Assembly (NCBI RefSeq): GCF_002843235.3
Contig: NZ_CP031123.2
Span: 620,001-684,000, forward strand
DNA: 64,000 bases
Origin: Providencia huaxiensis
Lineage (GTDB): Bacteria > Pseudomonadota > Gammaproteobacteria > Enterobacterales > Enterobacteriaceae
Direction: 5' to 3'
Made by a program: the position numbers and the translations under genes. How positions within the stretch are numbered: position 1 is the first letter of the stretch; every line of letters starts with the position of its first letter. The notes beneath the pieces are model-generated. The model searched no databases, was not told the origin of the DNA, and was given only the letters and a program-made list of their open reading frames with translations. Shown here piece by piece: positions 31,717-41,655 of the stretch.

Positions 31717-32325
31717 TTATGGCTGAAACCAACCTTTACGAATAAGAGGGGCACAAATGAAACTATATAGCTGAGTAATAGGTGATTGAATTTTATTCGC
31801 ACCAATAGACCAGAGAATTTGAGCTAAACCGCATGCGACAATCGCAAGTATAAAGGCGCCTGCCATATCTAAAGGCCAGTGAACACCGAGGTAAATACGC
31901 GACCAAGCAATGACAATAGCGGGGATCATCATGACAAGCCCTACCCAGGTCCTTAGCCAGAAAAGAAACGCGAAAGCGAATGTAAAGACAATCGTGCCAT
32001 GGTTGCTCGGGAATGAAGGCGTGGCTTTATGTTCAGAGAAATTGGTGCCAATTCCCATGACAAATGGGCGGTCATGCGGCGCGAAATAGCCTACTAACCA
32101 CGAAATTGCTAAACCAATGACAATAGCAATGGCCGCTTTGCAGGCAAAGGCACGTTGGCGAGTCATATTTGGCTGGGCGCCCCAAAACCAACAAGCAACA
32201 GTAAATAGTGGAAATAACAGAATTAAGCGTTTTGCAATCACGTTAGCTACAGCAATGGTTCCACTTGCAGTTTCTGGAGTAGCATTGATCAAATTGAATA
32301 GATCAAGGTTAAGTTGTTCCAGCAC
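31717..32325 (-). CDS. ybjG: Undecaprenyl-diphosphate phosphatase (PAP2 family)
   Basis: A 202-aa membrane phosphatase that recycles the undecaprenyl carrier lipid for cell-wall synthesis. The PAP2 motifs are visible: PSFPSNHGT and SRIYLGVHWPLDM. It resembles E. coli YbjG along its whole length (MLEQLNLDLFNLINATPE, PHDRPFV, PLIRKGW at the end). It starts with GTG at 32325 behind GAGGT. Five or six membrane segments. Confidence 0.9.
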   Translation of the reverse strand: MLEQLNLDLFNLINATPETASGTIAVANVIAKRLILLFPLFTVACWFWGAQPNMTRQRAFACKAAIAIVIGLAISWLVGYFAPHDRPFVMGIGTNFSEHKATPSFPSNHGTIVFTFAFAFLFWLRTWVGLVMMIPAIVIAWSRIYLGVHWPLDMAGAFILAIVACGLAQILWSIGANKIQSPITQLYSFICAPLIRKGWFQP

Positions 32326-32521
32326 AGTTCAGTACCTCGGACAGATAGTTAGTAAGACAGAATAGGTATTAAAGGGAGATTAAAGTTTCTTAATGAGCAG
32401 GTAAAGTCCCTTTGTCTTATTATTGAAAGCTTTGTGCGACAAATTTACTTGCGGTTTAACTATTACTCAATAATTATTTAGTGCAGTAACAGACTTAGAT
32501 AAGTAAAAGGGAGAAAAAGTG

Positions 32522-32950
32522 ATGTGGTGGCAAAAAGAGATACAACTTAGCGCAAAAGTAAGAGGGTTTCATTTAGTGACAGAAGAAATTCTCAAGCAGC
32601 TTCCTGAACTTAGCTTAATTAAGGTTGGTTTAGCCAATATTTTTATTCAACATACATCGGCATCTTTAACGATCAATGAAAATGCGGATTACACTGTCAG
32701 AGAAGACTTCGAGAGTTTTTTTAATCAGGCCGTTCCTGAAAATGAGCCTTATTATAAGCATGATTATGAAGGAAGTGATGATATGCCTGCGCACCTAAAA
32801 AGCAGTTTATTGGGTGCAAGTTTAACGATTCCGATTACGAAAGGGCGTTTAAATTTGGGAACGTGGCAGGGGATTTATTTATGTGAACATAGAAATCATG
32901 GTGGAAAGCGTAGGTTAATCATTACATTGCAAGGCGAACCCAGCCGTTAG
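32522..32950 (+). CDS. yjbQ: YjbQ/UPF0047-family protein
   Basis: A 142-aa single-domain protein with the family signature [21 protein letters not shown] and the closing [25 protein letters not shown]. The E. coli homologue has weak thiamin phosphate synthase activity; its true job is unclear. The ATG at 32522 follows AGGGAG and matches the family start (MW); a GTG one codon earlier is less likely. Confidence 0.88.
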   Translation: MWWQKEIQLSAKVRGFHLVTEEILKQLPELSLIKVGLANIFIQHTSASLTINENADYTVREDFESFFNQAVPENEPYYKHDYEGSDDMPAHLKSSLLGASLTIPITKGRLNLGTWQGIYLCEHRNHGGKRRLIITLQGEPSR

Positions 32951-32954
32951 AAAC

Positions 32955-32995
32955 AAAAAACCCGATAGCATGAAAACAAACAGTTGGCTATCGGG
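32955..32995 (-). terminator. Hairpin with minus-strand T run between yjbQ and grxA
   Basis: CCCGATAGC (32961-32969) and GCTATCGGG (32987-32995) pair; a T run follows on the minus strand. A second inverted repeat (AACAAGCAAAGT 33125-33136 with ACTTTGCTTGTT 33162-33173) lies closer to grxA. Either could end grxA transcription. Confidence 0.6.
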
Positions 32996-33197
32996 CTCCT
33001 CAATATGGGGACATCAAAGAAAAGCAGTGGCACTAATTAAGACCCCGTCTAAAAAAGAAAGTTCTCACTTAGATGAAAAAAAGTGCAATATTTTTATTAA
33101 ATTTGGCTTAAATAGCACAAAAAGAACAAGCAAAGTGTTAACACCTATAAATAAGTGAACAACTTTGCTTGTTGGGATGAAAAACGGATGTGACTAA

Positions 33198-33461
33198 TTA
33201 CTTGTATAGATTCAAATTTTCTTTAGCGTAAGCTTCGAAATCTGTGCACCCACCGATGTGTTGCTCATCAATGAATATTTGTGGAACGGTTTCAACAGGT
33301 TTACCGACAGTTTTAGATAAATCTTCTTTAGAAATACCTTCAGCTTGAATATCAACATAGCGGTAGTCAAAATCTTCACGCTCATTTTTCAGTTTTTCAG
33401 CGAGTTCTTTTGCACGAACACAGTATGGGCAGCCAGGACGACCAAAAATAACAGTATACAT
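33198..33461 (-). CDS. grxA: Glutaredoxin 1
   Basis: An 87-aa glutathione-dependent disulfide reductase that supplies electrons to ribonucleotide reductase and PAPS reductase. The active site CPYC is at 11-14, TVPQIF and GGCTDFEAY form the glutathione site. Very close to E. coli GrxA (85 aa). It has an extra Cys in GGCTDF where E. coli has Tyr. AGGAG lies 7 bases before the start. The region upstream has a 14-base palindrome, ATACCTATAGGTAT (33555-33568), near the opposite-facing ybjC; E. coli grxA is an OxyR target, but I cannot align an OxyR site with confidence. Confidence 0.95.
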   Translation of the reverse strand: MYTVIFGRPGCPYCVRAKELAEKLKNEREDFDYRYVDIQAEGISKEDLSKTVGKPVETVPQIFIDEQHIGGCTDFEAYAKENLNLYK

Positions 33462-33621
33462 AGTATCTCCTTTTTATCTTGAGCTCAGATTCTAATTGCA
33501 ATGCTCAATACTATGCCTATATAACTTATGAAATAAAAGTCGAATTTTCCTGTTATACCTATAGGTATGGCATATAATTCACAGTTTGAGAAAGAGACAC
33601 AATAATGAGAGGAGAAAAAGA

Positions 33622-33948
33622 ATGAGTCATAAACCTCAATCTAAAGGGACAATGCGTTCATTGGCTGATATGCCAAAGCCCATTATCGTGTTAGAAGGTG
33701 TGGGGATCATTCTGCTTATTATTGTTTTGTTAGCACTAAATGACTACATCACACTGCCAGAGCCTTTAATGCAGTCAGGGGTGATCGTGAGCATGATTAT
33801 GGTCGGTATTGGTTGTTTGGTGCCTGCAATGATCAACATTGTCTGGCGAGCAATTCATGGTCTGAGTTTTTTGGGTATTGATCATAAACAGCCAGAAAAG
33901 AGCGCATCTAAAAAGTCAGACTCTGCAGATAATAAACCTGATGAATAA
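33622..33948 (+). CDS. ybjC: YbjC-like small membrane protein (DUF1418)
   Basis: A 108-aa protein with two membrane segments (ILEGV-type region about 22-45 and about 55-78) and a charged, disordered tail. It resembles E. coli YbjC, whose role is unknown. The ATG at 33622 follows AGAGGAG; earlier in-frame codons precede that site and are rejected. It is divergent from grxA, as in E. coli where ybjC lies beside grxA. Confidence 0.8.
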   Translation: MSHKPQSKGTMRSLADMPKPIIVLEGVGIILLIIVLLALNDYITLPEPLMQSGVIVSMIMVGIGCLVPAMINIVWRAIHGLSFLGIDHKQPEKSASKKSDSADNKPDE

Positions 33949-34087
33949 GTAGATTAAGCGCAGTTTTACTGGTGTTTCGCCCTACAATATGTGAGAATTA
34001 TTCGTTTTTTTCGTTAGGGGGAAATGTGCCAAAACCCTAACAAATCGATATTGCACGACTATTTTGAGTTGAAGAAGGTTATTGCCC

Positions 34088-34603
34088 ATGGATTCTATTT
34101 GTTACCCTGACATCACTAAGCTACGTGAATGGCTAGACCAACTCAAAACCTCTTATTTCGAGTGTGATTCCTGCTCTGCATTACATTTACCTCATATGCA
34201 AAATATCGACGGTATTTTTGATGCGAAGCTCGATATTTTAAATAATGTTTTGGTGTTATCTGCATTAGCTGAGCTTAAACCGACAGCGATTGTGACGTTA
34301 GTGGCGAATATCAGCCAAATCAATGCCAGCTCATTAACAGCGAAAGTTTTCCTTGAAATAAACAATGAAAACTTGCCTAAATTGATTGTTAGCCAATCAT
34401 TTTCATTAGAAGCAGGGATGACGTATCGTCAATTCGGCCATTTTTTACAGCAAGCAGAAGACCAAATTTCAGCCATTGTATTTGAAATCTTTAGCAATAA
34501 TTTGCTGTATGCGAGTCAGGATGATTTCAGCGAAGATGATGACAATGTTGATGAAGACTCTGAGCATTCCCTTGACGACAAACCTTCGATAATTATCCAC
34601 TAA
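34088..34603 (+). CDS. ybjN: YbjN family protein
   Basis: A 171-aa cytoplasmic protein of the type III secretion chaperone-like fold (DUF1790/YbjN). FECDSCSALHLPHMQN and GIFDAKLDI closely follow E. coli YbjN, a multicopy suppressor linked to motility, fimbriae and stress tolerance. It ends in an acidic tail (DDFSEDDDNVDEDSE). ATG 34088 is chosen over an in-frame TTG two codons earlier. It is followed 9 bases later by rlmC. Confidence 0.9.
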   Translation: MDSICYPDITKLREWLDQLKTSYFECDSCSALHLPHMQNIDGIFDAKLDILNNVLVLSALAELKPTAIVTLVANISQINASSLTAKVFLEINNENLPKLIVSQSFSLEAGMTYRQFGHFLQQAEDQISAIVFEIFSNNLLYASQDDFSEDDDNVDEDSEHSLDDKPSIIIH

Positions 34604-34612
34604 GTCTTTGTT

Positions 34613-35746
34613 ATGCACTGTGAAAAATATGCCGCAGGGCAGTGCCATTCATGCCAATGGTTGACATTAACGCCTGAACAGCAAGTTATTGAAAAACAGA
34701 GCCAACTACAGGCTCTTTTGCCAGCTATTGATATCTCTCTATTTCAGCCTCCAGCCACAGGGCCACTGATGGCTTTTCGCAATAAAGCCAAAATGGTGGT
34801 TAGTGGTAGTGTTGAGAAGCCAATTTTAGGTATTGTTGGGCGAGATGGGCAAGGTGTAGATTTAACGGACTGCCCGTTGTATCCAGATGCCTTTTCTGAT
34901 GTGTTTAGTGCCATTATTCCTTTTATTGCAAGGGCAGGGCTGACGCCTTATAACATTGAGCGCAAACGCGGTGAATTAAAATACCTATTATTAACCCAAA
35001 GTCATTACTCTGGGAAATTCATGCTGCGGTTTGTGTTGCGCTCAGAGAAAAAAATTGAGCAGTTAAAAAAGGCACTGCCATGGCTACAAGAACAGTTGCC
35101 ACTGCTTGCGGTGATCACCGCCAATATTCAACCCGTGCATATGGCAATACTTGAAGGTGAGGATGAGATTTTCTTAACGGAGCAGCGCACACTTCGTGAA
35201 GAGTTTAATCAAGTCCCTTTATTTATTCGGCCACAAGGTTTTTTCCAAACGAATCCTATAGTGGCTGCAAAATTATACCAAACCGCGAGGGAATGGGTTA
35301 AAGCGTTAGATATCGATAGCTTGTGGGATCTGTTTTGTGGCGTGGGCGGCTTTGGGCTGCACTGTGCTGAAAAAGACACTCACTTAACAGGGATAGAAAT
35401 CAGTGCGCCAGCGATTGCCAGCGCACAGCAATCAGCGGATGAACTTGGATTAAAGCATGTTGAGTTTAAAGCACTTGATTCAACGCGTTTTGCCACGGCG
35501 AATCAGGATATCCCTCAGCTTATTTTAGTCAATCCGCCACGCCGAGGAATTGGTAAAGAGTTATGCGATTTCCTTTCCCACGTGCAGCCCGAATATATTT
35601 TGTATTCTAGCTGTAATGCACAAACCATGGCGCAAGATTTACAACTGTTGGCTGGCTATCAAGTCTGTAAAGTACAGCTATTTGACTTATTCCCTCATAC
35701 TGCACACTTTGAAGTGCTGACGTTGTTAAAGCGTATTGTACAGTAA
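34613..35746 (+). CDS. rlmC: 23S rRNA (uracil-747-C5)-methyltransferase
   Basis: A 377-aa SAM-dependent methyltransferase (E. coli RlmC 375 aa). The N-terminus carries the iron-sulfur cysteines ([14 protein letters not shown]). The SAM site is [16 protein letters not shown], and the catalytic Cys lies in [26 protein letters not shown] is the conserved catalytic-loop motif. It may share a transcript with ybjN. Confidence 0.94.
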   Translation: MHCEKYAAGQCHSCQWLTLTPEQQVIEKQSQLQALLPAIDISLFQPPATGPLMAFRNKAKMVVSGSVEKPILGIVGRDGQGVDLTDCPLYPDAFSDVFSAIIPFIARAGLTPYNIERKRGELKYLLLTQSHYSGKFMLRFVLRSEKKIEQLKKALPWLQEQLPLLAVITANIQPVHMAILEGEDEIFLTEQRTLREEFNQVPLFIRPQGFFQTNPIVAAKLYQTAREWVKALDIDSLWDLFCGVGGFGLHCAEKDTHLTGIEISAPAIASAQQSADELGLKHVEFKALDSTRFATANQDIPQLILVNPPRRGIGKELCDFLSHVQPEYILYSSCNAQTMAQDLQLLAGYQVCKVQLFDLFPHTAHFEVLTLLKRIVQ

Positions 35747-35815
35747 AATCCATGTGATGGTTTTTACTGTATAAAACGACAATTCAATATTCGTTATATC
35801 ATTTGGGTAATTAAT

Positions 35816-36991
35816 TTAATGTTTCAGCAGGAATGAATCCATGGATAATACTCTGAACTTAAATTCATCGATATGATTCGGTATAGGTTTATCACTATGA
35901 TAGGAGAGCAAATGTTTTAGGTTTTCTAAAAAATCATTTTCGTTATCATATTTTTTTATACCTCTGTTAGGGTCAAAAAACTTATATATATAATTATTTT
36001 TATCGTGTTTAATTGAAATTGCCATACAATGGCCATCATAAGAAATCAGTGAATAGTAATCATTGTTATATTTTAATTTATTCTCTATATCAGCTTTTAG
36101 TTTTTCAATATTTGATTGGTTTTTATTTATTTGTAAGTTTGCATAGTCACAAATAGGTAGGCTTATATCATTGATTAACCCAGAATTTATATTCTTAGCT
36201 GTATTTTTATACATTTCTAGCTTAGATATAAACTCGAAAGCATTAGCTAGAAAAATTTTAATTTCTTTATCATCTAATGGTAAGTCAGATATTATTTTGT
36301 TTTTTATATTCTCATTCAATATTTTATGACAATAATAAATTTCTATTGAGTCTTCTTTGTTTCTTCTAACTAAATTATAGTAAAAGGTAACCAACTCTAT
36401 AATTTCGTATTTACTATCTAAATAACTTACATTTTTATTTACACGAGATATATTTTTCATTAGTAGATGGGTTATATCGTATAGATTTTTTATATTAAGG
36501 TCATTTTCCTTATTCTCTAATGATATTAAATTTTTATCTACTTTAATATCTGTGCTTTTATTGATTAATGATGTTTTTTTCTTTTTATTATCAATGAGTA
36601 ATGAATCTATTTTGTGTGCAATTTTATTGAAATCATATGCGCGTTCATAACTGATCTGAATATTCAGGCCATTGACTATCTGTTTATTTAATAAACTTAC
36701 TTCAACATCATTCGGCTTTCTGTTTTTTAAATGGTAACTTTGTGCTTTTATGGATTTTAAAGTGGCCCCCATCGATTCAATTAGTTTATCCCCATCACTC
36801 TTGTTTTCATTAAGAAGGTATAGGTTTGATAGACCATGGCAAATTCCATTGCTAGCATTAGAGGTATTTCTGACTTGAGTGAGCTTTTTTCTTAGGGCAT
36901 TATTTTCTTTTTTATTAAAGTATGTAAGTAGTTTGTCTTGATCAAAAGGAATGTCAAATTGAATTTTTTTCATAATAAACTCATCAATCAT
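35816..36991 (-). CDS. Putative C58-like (YopT/AvrPphB-type) cysteine protease
   Basis: A 391-aa protein with a plausible Cys-His-Asp triad: Cys51 in NGICHGLSNLYLL, His321 in YDGHCMAISI, and Asp340 in YKFFDPNRGI. The C-GLS, GH-xAI and FFDPNxG signatures in this order are characteristic of the C58/YopT-like papain fold used by injected bacterial toxins. The 270 residues between Cys and His are Lys/Asn/Ile-rich and mostly helical. There is no signal peptide. The first ATG (36991) has a poor ribosome-binding site; an internal ATG at 36973 (MKKIQF), preceded by GATGAG, may be the true start. The gene is strikingly AT-rich and stands alone between rlmC and the art operon, which suggests acquisition. 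Activity and target are unknown. Confidence 0.65.
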   Translation of the reverse strand: MIDEFIMKKIQFDIPFDQDKLLTYFNKKENNALRKKLTQVRNTSNASNGICHGLSNLYLLNENKSDGDKLIESMGATLKSIKAQSYHLKNRKPNDVEVSLLNKQIVNGLNIQISYERAYDFNKIAHKIDSLLIDNKKKKTSLINKSTDIKVDKNLISLENKENDLNIKNLYDITHLLMKNISRVNKNVSYLDSKYEIIELVTFYYNLVRRNKEDSIEIYYCHKILNENIKNKIISDLPLDDKEIKIFLANAFEFISKLEMYKNTAKNINSGLINDISLPICDYANLQINKNQSNIEKLKADIENKLKYNNDYYSLISYDGHCMAISIKHDKNNYIYKFFDPNRGIKKYDNENDFLENLKHLLSYHSDKPIPNHIDEFKFRVLSMDSFLLKH

Positions 36992-37060
36992 ATCTATTTA
37001 ATTAGTTTAATTATTACATTATTCAAATAAAGTGCTCTTTAAAAATCCGATTGAGCGAAT

Positions 37061-37093
37061 AAAAAAAGCTTGGTATAAGACCAAGCTTTTTTT
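37061..37093. terminator. art operon terminator
   Basis: AAAAAAAGCTTGGT/ACCAAGCTTTTTTT, a 14-bp stem with an ATAAG loop, directly downstream of artM. It can act on both strands. Confidence 0.93.
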
Positions 37094-37115
37094 ACTTGTC
37101 GGAGAGAAAGAAAGA

Positions 37116-37784
37116 CTAACCTCTGTGCTCAAATTCCAATGCTTTGCGTTCAATTAAACGCATTAAAATAGTTAAGATTGCATTGACCACTAAATAAATA
37201 ATACCCGCAGCAACAAATGCCATGACATCCCATGTTTGACCAAAGATAAGCTGACTGTATCCCATGACATCTAGCATGGTAATGGTACTGGCCAGTGAGG
37301 TACTTTTGAATATCAATACCACTTCATTGGAATAGGACGATAACGAGCGTTTGAAGGCATAAGGCAAAATAATTCGCATGGTTTGCATTTTGCTCATCCC
37401 AAGGGCTTGGCAAGACTGCCATTGACCTGATGGAATGGCTTTAACTGCGCCGTGGAATAATAAAGTGGAATAAGCTGCACTATTTAAAGCTAAGGCTACC
37501 ATTGCACAGACCCAGGGTGTGGAAATAACCTCCCACAGCATAGGATAATCTTGCAAAGATTTAAATTGGCTTGGGCCGTTATAAATTAAGAAAAATTGTA
37601 CCAATAACGGCGTACCAGTAAACAGTGTAATGTAGACCTTCACTGCTTGAGAGATCACTGGCGTTTTTAGCGATAAAATTAAGGTGAATAATATAGCTAA
37701 CAGAAAAGCCACAATGAGGGCGCTAAACGTCAGAGACAAACTGGTTGGAAGTCCCGGTAATATTTTTAATATTAAATCTATCAT
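37116..37784 (-). CDS. artM: Arginine ABC transporter permease ArtM
   Basis: A 222-aa inner-membrane permease with five membrane segments and the ABC permease EAA loop ([24 protein letters not shown]). It is the same length as E. coli ArtM. It overlaps the end of artQ by 4 bases (ATGA type), which implies coupled translation and pairing with ArtQ. Confidence 0.95.
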   Translation of the reverse strand: MIDLILKILPGLPTSLSLTFSALIVAFLLAILFTLILSLKTPVISQAVKVYITLFTGTPLLVQFFLIYNGPSQFKSLQDYPMLWEVISTPWVCAMVALALNSAAYSTLLFHGAVKAIPSGQWQSCQALGMSKMQTMRIILPYAFKRSLSSYSNEVVLIFKSTSLASTITMLDVMGYSQLIFGQTWDVMAFVAAGIIYLVVNAILTILMRLIERKALEFEHRG

Positions 37785-38521
37785 TTTGATTCACCTCGCT
37801 CAAAGCGGGTGGTACGTAGCTCAATACGCTTTAGGACTAGCTGGCTGACTAACGTAATTGCAAGGTAAATCAAACCGACAATGGCATACCAAGTAAACGG
37901 TTCCTGAGTACGGTTAACGATGGTTTTAGTTTGTAACATCAAATCATTGACGCTGATGAGTGAAACTAATGCGGTGTCTTTCAATAATACCAGCCATTGG
38001 TTACCTAGTCCTGGAAGGGCATGGCGCCACATCTGTGGCATGATAAACCGAAAGAAGATCGTGCGCTTTGTTAAACCTAATGCAAAACCTGCTTCCCACT
38101 GACCATAAGGGACGGCTTTCAATGCGCCCCTAAGCGTTTGAGATGCATAGGATGCATATAATAAGGCTAGCGCAATAACGCCACAAACAAATGGGGTATA
38201 GTCAAATTCGCCGCTATTAGCAAAGAAAATACTTGGGTCGATTTGGATGGTGGTTTGCCAAAAACCGAGGTTCAGTTCAAAACCATCACCGAGTAGATTG
38301 ATGAATTGCAATGTACCGAAGTAGACAAATAAAACCACTAACAATTCAGGTAAACCGCGGATCAAAGTGACCCAGCAGGTCCCTAGAAAGGCAATTGGTT
38401 TAAAGCGGACAGACTCCCATGCAGTAAACAGCATGGCCAGAACCAAACCCAAAATCAGCGCAGAAACAGCAAGGCCGACGGTGATACCGGCGGCACTTGT
38501 TAAAAATAGAAAGTTGCTCAT
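37781..38521 (-). CDS. artQ: Arginine ABC transporter permease ArtQ
   Basis: A 246-aa His/Glu/Gln-type amino-acid permease. The EAA loop is [30 protein letters not shown]. It is slightly longer than E. coli ArtQ (238 aa). Partner of ArtM in the membrane; separated from the binding-protein gene by 12 bases. Confidence 0.95.
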   Translation of the reverse strand: MSNFLFLTSAAGITVGLAVSALILGLVLAMLFTAWESVRFKPIAFLGTCWVTLIRGLPELLVVLFVYFGTLQFINLLGDGFELNLGFWQTTIQIDPSIFFANSGEFDYTPFVCGVIALALLYASYASQTLRGALKAVPYGQWEAGFALGLTKRTIFFRFIMPQMWRHALPGLGNQWLVLLKDTALVSLISVNDLMLQTKTIVNRTQEPFTWYAIVGLIYLAITLVSQLVLKRIELRTTRFERGESK

Positions 38522-38533
38522 TAATTATATCGA

Positions 38534-39277
38534 TTACTGTTGAAACCATTTTTTGTGGATAGCATCATAAGTGCCGTCTGCTTTAACTTCTGCTAAGGCT
38601 TTATTCATTTTATCCAGCAGCTCTTTATTTCCCTTACGAACGGCAATACCTAAACCAATACCGAAGTATTGTGGATCAGTGACTTTCTCGCCAACTGCAC
38701 CTAAGTTTTCATTACCTTTCCCTTTTAACCACTCGTCAGCGACTGCGGTATCACCGAAAACGGCATCGATACGGCCATTTTGTAAGTCTAAAATAGCAGA
38801 TTGGTAGTTATCATAAGGAACGGTTGTCATCCCTTTATGTTGTTCCATGATGTATTTTTGGTGAGTGGTTCCGTTTTGTACGCCAATTTTTTTATCTTTT
38901 AATTGGTCTATTGAGCTGATTTTTTCTTTAACGGCAATAAATTCCGCTGAGTTAGGGTAGTAAGTCTCAGTGAAATCTACTTGCTGTTGGCGCTCAGGGG
39001 TAATATCGATACCTGCCATTAATGCTTCAAAGCGACGGAATTTTAAGCTAGGAATTAAGCTGTCAAAAGATTGGTGAGTAAATGTACAGGTTGCATTCAT
39101 TTTTTCACACATTGCATTGGCTAAATCAACGTCAAAGCCAACGATTTGGTTATTCTTATCGAACATTTCAAAAGGTGCGTAAGTCGCTTCTGTTGCAAAA
39201 CGAATAGTTTCTTTTTCCGCAGCAGTTGCAGATAGGGTTACAGCGCCCAGCAGTGCAGCTAATATAATTTTTTTCAT
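38534..39277 (-). CDS. artI: Arginine-binding periplasmic protein
   Basis: A 247-aa periplasmic protein with a signal peptide (MKKIILAALLGAVTLSATAA) and the type II solute-binding signatures ATEATYAPFEMFD, GFDVDLANAM and DSLIPSLKFRR. GVQNGTTHQKYI and GRIDAVFGDTAV match ArtI/ArtJ. It is placed between artP and artQ like E. coli artI; since only one copy is present here, artJ would be an equally fair name. Confidence 0.92.
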   Translation of the reverse strand: MKKIILAALLGAVTLSATAAEKETIRFATEATYAPFEMFDKNNQIVGFDVDLANAMCEKMNATCTFTHQSFDSLIPSLKFRRFEALMAGIDITPERQQQVDFTETYYPNSAEFIAVKEKISSIDQLKDKKIGVQNGTTHQKYIMEQHKGMTTVPYDNYQSAILDLQNGRIDAVFGDTAVADEWLKGKGNENLGAVGEKVTDPQYFGIGLGIAVRKGNKELLDKMNKALAEVKADGTYDAIHKKWFQQ

Positions 39278-39295
39278 TGCTTAATCCTATATCTA

Positions 39296-40024
39296 TTAGT
39301 GTGACAGATAATTTGCAAATGCTTCTGTTTGAGGTGCAGTGAAATGGCTTGCATCCCCTTGTTCTACTATATGGCCGTTTTCCATATACACGACACGGCT
39401 AGCGGTTTTTCGCGCAATTTCCACTTCGTGAGTAACGATGACTTGTGTAATCCCAGTTGCAGATAGTTCACGTATGATATCAACAACTTGAGCGGTGATT
39501 TCTGGGTCAAGTGCAGCGGTTGGTTCATCAAATAATAAAACTTTTGGTTCCATCATTAGCGCTCTTGCAATCGCAACACGCTGTTGCTGCCCACCTGATA
39601 AGTGTAATGGGTAGCGGTTAGCAAATTGCGACAACCGTAAGCGTTCTAATAGTTTAGAGGCTTTTGCTTGCGCTTCTTGTTTTGACAATTTTAACACGCG
39701 ACAAGGTGCTTCAATTAAGTTGTCCATGACACTCAAATGAGGCCATAGATTATATTGTTGAAATACCATCCCCACATTTTGACGCAGCTCACGGATCGCT
39801 TTCGCATCTGGAGCGGAAGAAAAGTCAAATTGCTGACCCACAATGTTTAAGTGGCCTGAACGTGGCATTTCTAATAAATTGAGGACACGTAACAACGAGC
39901 TTTTACCTGCTCCGCTTGGCCCGAGTAATACCATAGTCTCACCAGCAGAACACTCTAGATTGATATCAAAGAGTGCCTGATGGGAACCATAGAAACAGTT
40001 GATGTTTTTTAATTGAATGCTCAT
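39296..40024 (-). CDS. artP: Arginine ABC transporter ATP-binding protein
   Basis: A 242-aa ABC ATPase, same length as E. coli ArtP. Walker A is [12 protein letters not shown] (about 33-44), signature [15 protein letters not shown], Walker [13 protein letters not shown]. The ATG at 40024 (MSIQLKN) matches the family start. First gene of artPIQM. Confidence 0.96.
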   Translation of the reverse strand: MSIQLKNINCFYGSHQALFDINLECSAGETMVLLGPSGAGKSSLLRVLNLLEMPRSGHLNIVGQQFDFSSAPDAKAIRELRQNVGMVFQQYNLWPHLSVMDNLIEAPCRVLKLSKQEAQAKASKLLERLRLSQFANRYPLHLSGGQQQRVAIARALMMEPKVLLFDEPTAALDPEITAQVVDIIRELSATGITQVIVTHEVEIARKTASRVVYMENGHIVEQGDASHFTAPQTEAFANYLSH

Positions 40025-40057
40025 GTGTACCAATAATATCTTTTTTCACTACCTGCG

Positions 40058-40106
40058 ATATTAATCCTATGAGCATATTTATGCAATAATTTCTGCATAA
40101 AAATTT
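40058..40106 (-). promoter_or_regulatory. Candidate artP promoter with ArgR-like boxes
   Basis: On the minus strand TTGCAT (rc of 40081-40086) and TAATAT (rc of 40058-40063) are 17 bases apart. An ArgR-box-like palindrome (AGCATATTTATGCA, 40072-40085) covers the -35, and a second, weaker one (TGCATAAAAATTTG, 40094-40107) lies just upstream. Tandem boxes over the promoter would fit repression by arginine-bound ArgR, as known for art in E. coli. Confidence 0.5.
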
Positions 40107-40122
40107 GGTTTTTACGCTAAAA

Positions 40123-41604
40123 TTAGTCTGATTTAACGGTCAGTTGCTCTGCTTGCTGTTCTTTAGCGAGTTGTTTATCTCGTTCAAAAGCCAGTTCACT
40201 GATGCGTTTTGCCATGCCTTTAAAAATAAATAAATGGGCAGGCATCATGGCAAACCAATAGAGTAGGCCGCAAAAGCCAGCTGGATGCCACCATGCCCGA
40301 ACATCGATTGAACGGCGGTTCCCGCTATCATGAATAGTAAAAGTTAAGCGGCCAAGCCCTGGGGCTTTCATACCAAATAACAAGCTAAGTTGTTTATTTG
40401 GTTCAAGATTAATCACGCGCCAGCCATCAATTTCATCACCGAGTTGGAGCTCTTCACGGTCGGGGCGGCCGTACTTCACTTTATTCAGCATCATGTCATC
40501 CATGATGGCACGGGTTTTCCACAGACCATTGGCATAGAAATAGCCGTTTTTTCCACCGATTTGTTGCACCGTATACCAGAGCGATTCTGAACTGGCTGTT
40601 GTTCCAAGGGTTGCTCCCGCTTGTTTTGGGTAATAGCCATAACCGGGGCGCCAGCGTTTTCTGACTTCTGGGTCATACCCCCAATCTGCGTTATCAACGG
40701 CATCGGCTTCTTCTGCTAAAGTCGTTCTAACGGCATCATCAAAAGAGACTAAGGTTTGTGGGATCAGCTCTCGTAACGCTTTATCATCTGCCGGAAGGTC
40801 GTGCTGCAAGCCTTGGATTAGCTCCTTAGCAATTGATGGGGGGACGGAGGTGATCAAGCTGATGAAATGCACCGAGATCATACTAATCGGGATCGGGATA
40901 GGAATAAGTAAACGACGTTTACCACTGACCTTAATAAAGCGCTTAAATAGCTCTTGATAGCTAATAAACTCAGGGCCACCCGCATCGAAAATTCGGTTCT
41001 CGGTTGTTGGTATTTTCGCCAATTGCGTTAAATAATATAAAATATTCGACAGGGCGATGGGGGATGATTTAGAACGAACCCAACGTGGCGGGGTTAAAAT
41101 GGCTAAGTTGTAGACCATATCGCGCATAATTTCGAATGCGGCAGAACCAGAGCCAACGATAATAGATGAACGAATTTCGGTAACTGGGATTTGGCTTTCA
41201 CGTAAAATATCGCCAGTTAAACGTCGTGCAATTAGATGTGGTGAATAGGTATGCCCATGTTGTAATGCACTAAGATAAATAACATGTTTAACGCTTGAAC
41301 CTTCAAGGACTTGTTGCACGTTACGAGCGGCGGTGCGTTCACGCTCAACCAAATTGGCTTGGTCGGCCATGCTATGAACGAGGAAATAAACAATATCAAT
41401 GTCTTGCATGACATCTTTTAATGTTTCAGGGTCATGGAGATCCACATAAATGCATTGGGTATCTTGCCAGCCTTGGGATAACATCCAATCAACACGGCGT
41501 GCGCCTGCTGTTACGTCATATCCTTGCTCAATAAGTTTAGGGATCAGATTTTGACCAATATAACCACTAGCGCCCAACACTAAAACACGTTGTTTATCTG
41601 TCAT
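40123..41604 (-). CDS. ybjT: YbjT-like NAD(P)-binding membrane-associated protein
   Basis: A 493-aa protein. The N-terminal Rossmann fold has LVLGASGYIGQNLIPKL and DIDIVYFLVHSM; the C-terminal half is a DUF2867 domain (GDEIDGWRVINLEPNKQLSLLFGMKAPGLG) with hydrophobic segments. It matches E. coli YbjT throughout; the function is unknown. The ATG at 41604 (MTDK) follows AGGAAA; the upstream codon at 41622 is less likely. Confidence 0.9.
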   Translation of the reverse strand: MTDKQRVLVLGASGYIGQNLIPKLIEQGYDVTAGARRVDWMLSQGWQDTQCIYVDLHDPETLKDVMQDIDIVYFLVHSMADQANLVERERTAARNVQQVLEGSSVKHVIYLSALQHGHTYSPHLIARRLTGDILRESQIPVTEIRSSIIVGSGSAAFEIMRDMVYNLAILTPPRWVRSKSSPIALSNILYYLTQLAKIPTTENRIFDAGGPEFISYQELFKRFIKVSGKRRLLIPIPIPISMISVHFISLITSVPPSIAKELIQGLQHDLPADDKALRELIPQTLVSFDDAVRTTLAEEADAVDNADWGYDPEVRKRWRPGYGYYPKQAGATLGTTASSESLWYTVQQIGGKNGYFYANGLWKTRAIMDDMMLNKVKYGRPDREELQLGDEIDGWRVINLEPNKQLSLLFGMKAPGLGRLTFTIHDSGNRRSIDVRAWWHPAGFCGLLYWFAMMPAHLFIFKGMAKRISELAFERDKQLAKEQQAEQLTVKSD

Positions 41605-41655
41605 GTTAATTTCCTGTTTCACGCAAATTAACGGCTATTGTGACTGAAATTTTAC

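Noticed and set aside
32970..33158. A 62-codon ORF between yjbQ and grxA
   Set aside because: It begins inside a terminator-like hairpin, runs over another inverted repeat, and has no ribosome-binding site or recognisable sequence.
33555..33568. ATACCTATAGGTAT as an OxyR site for grxA
   Set aside because: It is a neat palindrome but does not fit the spaced ATAG/CTAT tetranucleotide pattern of OxyR sites. It is mentioned only in the grxA entry.
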